A DNA stretch of 64,000 nucleotides from Eubacteriaceae bacterium Marseille-Q4139. GTDB taxonomy: Bacteria > Bacillota > Clostridia > Lachnospirales > Lachnospiraceae. The translations under genes and the position numbers were made by a program. This document shows, in pieces, positions 58,194 to 64,000 of the stretch; the first letter of the stretch is position 1, and every line of letters starts with the position of its first letter. The notes below the pieces were generated by a model. It was not told where the DNA came from. It did no database searches and saw only the letters and a list, made by a program, of their open reading frames with translations. The stretch lies in contig JAGTTQ010000001.1 of assembly GCA_018223415.1 (NCBI GenBank), forward strand, positions 242,153 through 306,152, given 5' to 3'.

Positions 58194-58235
58194 ACAGGCT
58201 GAGTCTGCGTCTTTGCAGATCCAGCCTGTCTTTTT
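58194..58235 (+). terminator. Intrinsic terminator after coaX
   Basis: Arms ACAGGCTG (58194-58201) and CAGCCTGT (58222-58229), inner CTGC/GCAG (58205-58208/58215-58218), then CTTTTT, 28 bp after the stop. Confidence 0.8.
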
Positions 58236-58243
58236 ACCGCGTT

Positions 58244-58969
58244 TTATCTGGAAAACATGAGGATGCCGCCTGTGCTGCCCCAGTTTATTTTGTAGTTCGG
58301 GATTTCTATGATGATATCACCAGCTCCATCTGCATAGGCGTCGGTGTAGCCGAGGCCTTTTGCATGCTCCAAAACGGCCTCCGTACCCTGAATGGTGTCG
58401 TCAGCGCCTTCGATTACCGCAGACGGGGCAATGGCTGCCACTCCATAGGGACTTCCCCCGTCATAATAGACGGTGATTCCATTGTAATACTGTACGGATT
58501 CAGACCATTCATTTACATATAGTTTCGCATACAGCGCATTATTTTCAGCTTTTGTCCTGCCAAGCATGGCAATCGCCGTATTGCTGATGCCATATTCGTT
58601 GTATCCGCTTTCCGCAGCCTTATCAGTGGGGATCTCTGCCGTCACTTCCTTTGTCTTGACAACACCATTCTCCATCCATGCACCGCCTGCACTCACTTCA
58701 TAGCCGTCCGGCGTCACACCGCCCATAACCAGACACCCGCTGCCATCAAAGTAATAGCACTCTGCGATGCCGTCATAGTCGTTGTCAATCCACTGCCAGC
58801 CGTTGCTGTACCATGCGGTGCCTTCCTCATTGGTACTGTACCACCAGCCTGACAGATCGTTCACCCAGTAGCCCTGTGCAAAAGCCGTCATGCTCATGGC
58901 CGCTGTCATTGCTGCTGCCGCTGCGGCAGCTGCGAAAGTTTTCCATCTTTTCCTGCCTGAAATTTTCAT
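58244..58969 (-). CDS. Secreted protein with short wall-binding-like aromatic repeats
   Basis: A 241-residue protein with a signal peptide (KRWKTFAAAAAAAAMTAAMS...AFA). Residues 32-95 carry aromatic repeats (GYWVNDLSGWWYSTNEEG, WYSNGWQWIDND, AECYYFDGSG) like cell-wall-binding motifs, but fewer than in the 1245-residue protein at 1516. The remaining part is not recognised. Surface location likely, function unknown. Confidence 0.75.
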   Translation of the reverse strand: MKISGRKRWKTFAAAAAAAAMTAAMSMTAFAQGYWVNDLSGWWYSTNEEGTAWYSNGWQWIDNDYDGIAECYYFDGSGCLVMGGVTPDGYEVSAGGAWMENGVVKTKEVTAEIPTDKAAESGYNEYGISNTAIAMLGRTKAENNALYAKLYVNEWSESVQYYNGITVYYDGGSPYGVAAIAPSAVIEGADDTIQGTEAVLEHAKGLGYTDAYADGAGDIIIEIPNYKINWGSTGGILMFSR

Positions 58970-59040
58970 GCTGTTTCTCCTTTTTGATGTTTTCAGCTCC
59001 CCGGTATTTGATTTTCACAGGGGATTGTTTTTATGTATCT

Positions 59041-59070
59041 ATAATACATTTTTACGTCTTAAAAAGTCAA
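59041..59070 (-). promoter_or_regulatory. Sigma-A promoter of the 58244 gene
   Basis: Minus strand TTGACT (59070-59065), 18-bp spacer, TATTAT (59046-59041), about 70 bp before the start. Confidence 0.6.
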
Positions 59071-59741
59071 CTGTTTTTACAAATTATGGTATTTTTTTCA
59101 CGCTTTACGTCTTTTGCAAGATCATAAATCACAAGGAAAATCAACACCCCAACCGCCAGATACGAAAGCCCATAAAGGAGCGCCCGCCTCGTAAGCTCTC
59201 CCTTGTCCATCTGCATGGTGTTAAAATCAAACTGCGGGAAAAACGGCGGCAGAAGGTTTAAGATTCCGTACCACCCAATATTCCAGGCCGTACAAAGTCC
59301 CGCCACAAGCCGGTCTTGTTCCAAAATGCCGCAGACGAAAAGGCCCAGGAAAAACACGGGAAAAGAATTGGATTCATTCATAACATAGCTAAGGACAGCC
59401 GCCGGAAGGCTCACGGAAAGCGCCTCCTCCGGCTTTACGGCCATGGAAACAAGCGGAATGAAAAGATTCTGAAACAGCGCATGAAAGAGCGGAATCGACA
59501 GGCAGAGGGCGCATGCCTGCCAGAGCTTAAGCTTGTGCACCGCTAAAAGGACGGCAATGCCGGCCGCAAGCCCCGGGACAAGAGAATCGCCCACCTGATT
59601 TCCAAGCTTCATAAATGCCGTACTGAAGCCGCTGTAAAGCATCTCATCCGCATAAAAAATCCCGGCTAAAAGCCCGATATTGGAAAGGAATCCTGTCAGG
59701 ATACAGACAAAAAGGGCCATCGTAAATGCATTCTTTTTCAT
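59067..59741 (-). CDS. Multi-pass membrane protein of unknown function
   Basis: A 224-residue protein with about six to seven hydrophobic helices (MALFVCILTGFLSNIGLLAG; FPVFFLGLFVCGIL; LSYLAVGVLIFLVIYDLA). No family recognised. Its start overlaps the preceding gene's stop by 4 bp, so the two are coupled and may work together. Confidence 0.65.
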   Translation of the reverse strand: MKKNAFTMALFVCILTGFLSNIGLLAGIFYADEMLYSGFSTAFMKLGNQVGDSLVPGLAAGIAVLLAVHKLKLWQACALCLSIPLFHALFQNLFIPLVSMAVKPEEALSVSLPAAVLSYVMNESNSFPVFFLGLFVCGILEQDRLVAGLCTAWNIGWYGILNLLPPFFPQFDFNTMQMDKGELTRRALLYGLSYLAVGVLIFLVIYDLAKDVKREKNTIICKNS

Positions 59742-60250
59742 CGGCTCATCTCCTCGTTCAGCCGTTCGATTTCAGCCTCCAGGTCAACCTCATTTTCAAC
59801 CTCCACGTCAATCAATACCTCCGCGCCGGCAAAAGACGCCGTAATGACGGTCGTCCCCTTTCCCTTTGCCGTAATTCTTCCATTATAGGCATAGGCGACG
59901 GTTTCGTCCCCGCTTTTCCATTCAGCAAACGGCGTCACGTTCACATACGTTTCCTCATCGATTTTTGCGATGATGTCCACAAAGGCCGAACAGCCGTTGT
60001 TTGGAAGTCTCACCGAAAATTCCGACGCAGTCAGTCCTTCTATATCGGCCGGCTGGAAGGAAAGGGATCTATCGTCTTCCGGCCATTGCTCCGTAAAAAA
60101 CTGATGAGTCCCGTAAAGCGCCTCTGCCGTCGATGCCGTCGGGAGATTCGCGTACCAGATCATCTCTGCGTCTCCCGCCGTCATGAAATTTGAAAGGTTT
60201 CCGAACGCCAGGAAAAGCCAGCCAGCTCCCGCTAAAAATAATTGCTTCAT
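59738..60250 (-). CDS. Exported or anchored protein with Big_2-like Ig segment
   Basis: About 170 residues from the ATG at 60250 (AAGGAGG upstream; MKQLFLAGAGWLFLAFG is a signal or anchor). The middle part is unassigned; residues about 105-150 (AYNGRITAKGKGTTVITASF) resemble a bacterial Ig-like Big_2 domain. Ends in a charged helix (DLEAEIERLNEEM). Partner of the membrane protein at 59067. Confidence 0.65.
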   Translation of the reverse strand: MKQLFLAGAGWLFLAFGNLSNFMTAGDAEMIWYANLPTASTAEALYGTHQFFTEQWPEDDRSLSFQPADIEGLTASEFSVRLPNNGCSAFVDIIAKIDEETYVNVTPFAEWKSGDETVAYAYNGRITAKGKGTTVITASFAGAEVLIDVEVENEVDLEAEIERLNEEMSR

Positions 60251-60302
60251 CCTGATTCCTCCTTGTGCTGTTGGATGGAAAACAATGGTTTTATCTGATT
60301 TT

Positions 60303-60331
60303 ATCATAGCATATCGGGATTATTTTCTCAA
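60303..60331 (-). promoter_or_regulatory. Sigma-A promoter of the 59738 gene pair
   Basis: Minus strand TTGAGA (60331-60326), 17-bp spacer, TATGAT (60308-60303), about 55 bp before the ATG. Confidence 0.65.
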
Positions 60332-60384
60332 TAAATGTACTGTTTTCGTTATAATATGTAATAAAATCGTTATATTCAAAATAA

Positions 60385-60435
60385 AAACTGCCAAAAGCAG
60401 ACCAACTATTCATCGGCTTTCGGCAGTTTTTCGTT
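60385..60435 (-). terminator. Terminator at the end of the sugar operon
   Basis: Arms AAAACTGCC.AAAGC (near 60385) and GCTTTCGGCAGTTTT (ending near 60434) with one mismatch; on the minus strand TTTTTATTTT follows. The hairpin includes the last codons of the YesL gene. Confidence 0.75.
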
Positions 60436-61080
60436 TTTTATCTCCAGTCCAAGCAGATCCCGAAGCACCCATGCATGAAAACAGCATAACAGGGACGGAA
60501 AAAGCAGCGCCGGGATAATGGCAATCTGAGTCCAGTTTTTAAAGCAAAGAAGCAAAAGAAACGCCGCTGCCCCGTCGGCCGCCGCCATTAAAATCGTCTT
60601 CGGAAGGTACAAAAGCCCGGCGAATACGGCATTTTTTAAGGTCACGGAAACCGGGTTCACAAATCTGGCCTGGAGTGGGAACACATAGAGGAACAACAGG
60701 AGATAGAAAAACCCCAGAACCACACAGATCACCCATCCCGCCAGAAAAAAGGCAGACGGCATAACTGTATCCCCGGCATTTCCTGCCGCCAGCATGAACC
60801 TTACGTCAAAAAGAAGCGCCAGCCCAAAGCCGCCGAAAATCACAGACAGGACGGCTCCCTGAGCCAGGTTTTTTCGGAAGCTGTGAAAAAAATCGCGGAA
60901 AACGCCGCCGCTTTTATTCTCCGCCAGCTTAAAAGAGGCATAACAGAGGGCGCTTAAGGAAGCGCCCGCCGTCACAGCCGGAAGACAGCAGAAAACCGTG
61001 ATAACCGTCAGGGCAATCAGCTCCCCTGCCTTCCCCACTGCCTGCCAGAATGCATTGTCCGTATTGAAAAGTTCTCCCAT
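60406..61080 (-). CDS. YesL-family (DUF624) membrane protein
   Basis: About 224 residues from the ATG at 61080 (MGELFNTDN), the conserved start of this family; a TTG codon at 61101 is possible but lies inside the transporter ATPase gene. Five hydrophobic helices and the FCCLPAVTAGASLSALCYASFKL segment fit YesL/DUF624, found in carbohydrate-uptake loci. Exact role unknown. Confidence 0.82.
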   Translation of the reverse strand: MGELFNTDNAFWQAVGKAGELIALTVITVFCCLPAVTAGASLSALCYASFKLAENKSGGVFRDFFHSFRKNLAQGAVLSVIFGGFGLALLFDVRFMLAAGNAGDTVMPSAFFLAGWVICVVLGFFYLLLFLYVFPLQARFVNPVSVTLKNAVFAGLLYLPKTILMAAADGAAAFLLLLCFKNWTQIAIIPALLFPSLLCCFHAWVLRDLLGLEIKNEKLPKADE

Positions 61081-61084
61081 AGGC

Positions 61085-62194
61085 TTAATTGAAAATGGCA
61101 AGCTCCGTCTCCGGATCGAAGGCGTGAAGCTTCTCCGTATTCATGTACAGATCCACACGGTCGCCAGGCTTTGCCTTTACCGACGGATCCAGTCTGGCCG
61201 TCCAGGTGGCGTCATCCATGTCAAAATAAAGGTATGTCTCGGTGCCTAACATCTCATAAACCCGGATCTCGGCGTGGATACAGGCCTCTCTGTTCGCCTT
61301 GCCTGCATCGCCCTCATCGTGGAGATCCTCGGGACGGATTCCCAGGATCACCGTCTTCCCCACATACCCTTTGTTCTTTAAAACAGCGGCGCGCTCTGCA
61401 TCAAGCTTAATGCTCTGTCCGCAGAATTCCAGGCGAATTCCATCCTGTTCCGTGACGCGTGCGCTTACCATGTTCATCTGGGGTGCTCCGATGAAGCCCG
61501 CCACAAACTTGTTGCCCGGCTTCTCATAGAGGTTCTCCGGCGTATCTACCTGCTGGATGACGCCGTCCTTCATGACGACAATCCGCGTGCCAAGCGTCAT
61601 GGCCTCTGTCTGGTCGTGGGTTACATAGATAATCGTCGTTCCCAGGTTCTGGTGAAGCTTGGAAATCTCGATCCGCATCTGGCCCCTTAATTTGGCGTCC
61701 AGATTGGAAAGCGGCTCATCCATGAGGAATACCTTCGGATTCCTAACGATGGCGCGGCCCATGGCGACACGCTGCCTCTGGCCGCCGGAAAGGGCCTTCG
61801 GCTTTCTGTCCAGAAGATGCTCCAGATCCAGGATCCTTGCAGCCTCATGCACCTTTTTATCAATTTCTTCCTTGGAAACCTTCCGGATCTTCAGGCCAAA
61901 GGCCATGTTTTCATACACGGTCATATGCGGATAGAGGGCATAATTCTGGAAAACCATGGCGATGTCCCGGTCCTTCGGCTCTACGTCATTCATCCGCTTT
62001 CCGTCAATGTAAAGATCCCCGCTTGTAATATCCTCAAGGCCTGCCACCATCCTTAAGGTGGTGGATTTTCCGCAGCCGGAGGGGCCGACAAAAATAATGA
62101 ACTCCTTGTCCTGGATTTCCAGATTAAAATCCTTTACGGCCTCAAATCCGTTGGGATATTGTTTGCCGATATGTTCCAGCTTAACCGTTGACAT
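61085..62194 (-). CDS. Sugar ABC transporter ATPase, MsmK/UgpC type
   Basis: A 369-residue ATP-binding subunit. Walker A GPSGCGKST, signature LSGGQRQRVAMGRA, Walker B VFLMDEPLSNLDA, His switch VTHDQTEAM, and a C-terminal TOBE/MalK-like domain. In Firmicutes one MsmK often serves several CUT1 sugar importers; no permease or binding protein is adjacent here, which supports a shared role. Confidence 0.93.
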   Translation of the reverse strand: MSTVKLEHIGKQYPNGFEAVKDFNLEIQDKEFIIFVGPSGCGKSTTLRMVAGLEDITSGDLYIDGKRMNDVEPKDRDIAMVFQNYALYPHMTVYENMAFGLKIRKVSKEEIDKKVHEAARILDLEHLLDRKPKALSGGQRQRVAMGRAIVRNPKVFLMDEPLSNLDAKLRGQMRIEISKLHQNLGTTIIYVTHDQTEAMTLGTRIVVMKDGVIQQVDTPENLYEKPGNKFVAGFIGAPQMNMVSARVTEQDGIRLEFCGQSIKLDAERAAVLKNKGYVGKTVILGIRPEDLHDEGDAGKANREACIHAEIRVYEMLGTETYLYFDMDDATWTARLDPSVKAKPGDRVDLYMNTEKLHAFDPETELAIFN

Positions 62195-62209
62195 ATAATC
62201 TATCTCCTT

Positions 62210-63262
62210 TTACTGAACCTTCAGATTTTCCGGCCCCGTTCGCTCTGTGCTGCCGGATTCTGCTGTCTCTGCGTTAATATCTCTTACGCTTTCCCGTATC
62301 ATGAGCTTCGCCGGGAGAATCACCTGGATCGGGATCTCTCTCTTCGTCTGGATCCTGCTGCCGATGATGTCCACCGCCTGCTCGCCCATGAAATCCATGT
62401 AAAGCCGCATGGTTGTCAGCGGGGGAAGCATGTATTTTGCCGTGGGGATGTCGTTGAAGCCCACAATGCTGAAGTCACCTGGACACGTTTTTCCCGCCCG
62501 GTTGATGGCGTTTAAGCACCCCACGGCCAGGGAATCGTTGGCGACGAAGACGGCCGTCGGCGGATCTGCAAGCTCCATTAGCTCATTCATCAGCCGGAAT
62601 CCCATTTTCGAGGTAAAAGAACCGATCCGCTCATATTCCTGGCGGTAACAGCCCTTTTCCTTCATAAACTCCCGGTAGACGACGGTTCGCTTATCCGGGT
62701 CATCTTCAAGCCCCGTCCCTTCTGTGTCATTGCCGCCGATGAAACCGATTTTTTTATGGCCGCAGCTCCACAGATAGTCGAGAATCCGCCGCGTCTCCCG
62801 CTTCAGCTCAAAAATAATCGAATCATATTTGGCTTCGTCGGGACAGCTGTCCACAAAAATCACCGGCTTTTCCAGGGAATCAATCCGTCTGATATCTGCC
62901 TCGTTAAAGGTTCCCAGACAGATCACGCCGTCTGCGTTTCCCTGGCGGAACTCCTCGCCCCGCGAAATGTTGGTGAGCTTGTAGCCAAGCTGTGCCGCCC
63001 GCCGCTCAATGGCAACCCGGACAGACAGGTAGTAGGGATCTTCCACCTCTCCTTCCAGAGAATAGTAGTTGATTAACAGGAGGGAAAGCTTCTTTTTCCC
63101 GCGTTTCTGACTCTTTGTCTGATAATCCAGCGCATCTGCGATTTCAAAAATCCTCGTTTTTGTCGCCGCGTTGACCGACAAAGTTTCGTCATAATTCAAT
63201 ACTCTGGATACCGTGCTGATGGATACCTGCGCCTGCTCTGCAATGTCCTTAATCGTTGCCAT
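62210..63262 (-). CDS. LacI-family sugar-responsive repressor
   Basis: A 350-residue regulator. N-terminal HTH and hinge (ATIKDIAEQAQVSISTVSRVLN), then a periplasmic-binding-type sensor (KLSLLLINYYSLEGE, GFIGGNDTEG, VFVANDSLAVGCLNAINRAG, IVGFNDIPTAKYMLPPLTTM in separate places). It lies 12 bp after the beta-galactosidase gene and resembles the GalR/MsmR-type repressors of beta-galactoside loci. Confidence 0.93.
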   Translation of the reverse strand: MATIKDIAEQAQVSISTVSRVLNYDETLSVNAATKTRIFEIADALDYQTKSQKRGKKKLSLLLINYYSLEGEVEDPYYLSVRVAIERRAAQLGYKLTNISRGEEFRQGNADGVICLGTFNEADIRRIDSLEKPVIFVDSCPDEAKYDSIIFELKRETRRILDYLWSCGHKKIGFIGGNDTEGTGLEDDPDKRTVVYREFMKEKGCYRQEYERIGSFTSKMGFRLMNELMELADPPTAVFVANDSLAVGCLNAINRAGKTCPGDFSIVGFNDIPTAKYMLPPLTTMRLYMDFMGEQAVDIIGSRIQTKREIPIQVILPAKLMIRESVRDINAETAESGSTERTGPENLKVQ

Positions 63263-63274
63263 ATTTGACCTTCC

Positions 63275-64000
63275 TTATTTGTATTCAGTCCTGGCCTCCG
63301 AAAGAATCTCCTCCCGCTTCACCGGCCTTATGGAAAATGCCATGGTGAAATCTTCAATCGGCGTCTTGCAGCTCTCCGTCTGCTCCTGACCGCAGGAATT
63401 GCTTCCCAGGCCCGACTGTCTGTAATCAAGATTGAGGATCAGATAATCCTCCCTTTTGATGTCCCTGGGGTAAGGAGCCTTTCTCAGCGCTTCGGCCGTG
63501 TAGTCATGGACATTGAAGCCAAATTGCTCTTTCGCCTTTATGAGGATTCCCTCCTCACGGTCACAGATCGCCAGCCAGCCAGCCTTCTCGCGGTGGCCGT
63601 TCTCCTGAGGCTTTACATAGTCCGTATGCATTCCGTCCACATCCGTCTCGTAAATCCCCATAATGGCTGCCTGCCTCGAGTCGCAGTAGCTTTCTCCCGG
63701 CCCGAGTCCGTACCAGGACACGTTCCAAAGCGGTTTTGCCGCATAAAGCTCTACGCCGATCCGCGGCAGGAATGCCGGTTCAAACTCCCTGTTCCTCACA
63801 GCACGGCCGTTAAGGCTCACATCCATAGAGCCGTCGCCGTAAATGGTGTAGACATAAGAGAGCTTAAAGCCCCACGCCTGGCAGTAGCATCCAAAATATT
63901 TCTGAATATAGACGGCGGCTCTGTCATCAGACTGTCTGACCGTCATATATTCGAGCTGCTCCATTCCCCTGGAAACAAAATACTTGTTATTCCAATCGTA
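63275..64000 (-). CDS. Glycoside hydrolase family 2 beta-galactosidase, C-terminal part
   Basis: The frame is open to the window end, so the start lies outside; the Met at 63964 is internal. About 240 residues remain and match the C-terminal (small-chain) domain of LacZ-type enzymes: LPRIGVELYAAKPLWNVSWYGLGPGESYCD, given here only in part (WYGLGPGESY), then DYVKPQENGHR and DYRQSGLGSNSCG. It should split beta-galactosides in the cytoplasm. First visible gene of the operon with lacI-type, msmK-type and yesL genes. Confidence 0.9.
   Translation of the reverse strand, partial: YDWNNKYFVSRGMEQLEYMTVRQSDDRAAVYIQKYFGCYCQAWGFKLSYVYTIYGDGSMDVSLNGRAVRNREFEPAFLPRIGVELYAAKPLWNVSWYGLGPGESYCDSRQAAIMGIYETDVDGMHTDYVKPQENGHREKAGWLAICDREEGILIKAKEQFGFNVHDYTAEALRKAPYPRDIKREDYLILNLDYRQSGLGSNSCGQEQTESCKTPIEDFTMAFSIRPVKREEILSEARTEYK

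Overview
The window looks like a chromosomal segment of a Lachnospiraceae-type (clostridial cluster XIVa) gut Firmicute with moderately high GC. The evidence is gene content (Tad/Flp pilus locus with DUF5702 and Flp1 proteins, YlmC/YmxH, YqeG, NrdR, DUF1847, type III pantothenate kinase, YesL, MsmK), strong AGGAGG-type ribosome sites, and sigma-A promoters of TTGACA-17-TATAAT type. No rRNA, tRNA, CRISPR array or prophage was seen. Family names come from motif recognition by eye; no database search was run.

Layout. (1) 1-1475: right part of an IS3-family element cut by the window edge. (2) 1516-21601: a leftward surface and signalling block. It runs from tadZ-tadA-tadB-tadC-flp through two TadE-like pseudopilins and a DUF5702 protein to a prepilin peptidase, a WG-repeat protein, an FHA protein, a PP2C phosphatase, a Ser/Thr kinase with a propeller-like ectodomain, and a 1245-residue secreted wall-binding protein. 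A lone prepilin-methylase-type domain gene sits inside it on the other strand. (3) 21756-23377: an XRE regulator, then DAHP synthase behind a Phe/Tyr-rich leader peptide and a terminator. (4) 23638-23767: a compact small-RNA gene. (5) 23804-29516: NhaC antiporter, M20 amidohydrolase, ATC-hydrolase-like protein, FAD flavoprotein and 2Fe-2S protein, behind a sigma-54-type promoter. (6) 29744-37556: the PrpR-type sigma-54 activator, a 2-hydroxyacid dehydrogenase, two aminotransferases, aspartate dehydrogenase, a LysR regulator and a RidA protein. (7) 37574-39943: methyltransferase and shikimate kinase, divergent from shikimate dehydrogenase. (8) 40012-46750: a truncated Rpn-type gene, an ECF sigma/anti-sigma pair, EamA/AraC, IclR, HMG-CoA lyase and a CPBP protease. 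(9) 46901-58166: housekeeping genes (UshA-like, EF-P, YqeG, NrdR, YlmC, PepV, YqeY, RF3, CoaBC, CoaX). (10) 58244-64000: small secreted and membrane proteins, then a sugar locus (YesL, MsmK, LacI, GH2 beta-galactosidase, cut by the window end).

How the parts connect. The tad genes make an export ATPase, a membrane platform, pilins and processing enzymes, and sit beside a complete phospho-Ser/Thr writer, eraser and reader set. The aromatic pathway appears twice: DAHP synthase under apparent Phe/Tyr attenuation, and aroK/aroE from divergent promoters that share one palindromic -35 box. Blocks 5 and 6 read as one sigma-54-controlled amino-acid or amide catabolic unit of unknown substrate. CoaBC and CoaX diverge around an unexplained nested inverted-repeat element of about 186 bp.

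Most unusual items: the Phe/Tyr leader attenuator (22089-22357), the nested inverted-repeat element (57115-57300), the orphan antitoxin-like RNA (23638-23767), the sigma-54 catabolic unit, the shared -35 promoters of aroK/aroE, and the split prepilin peptidase/methylase pair.
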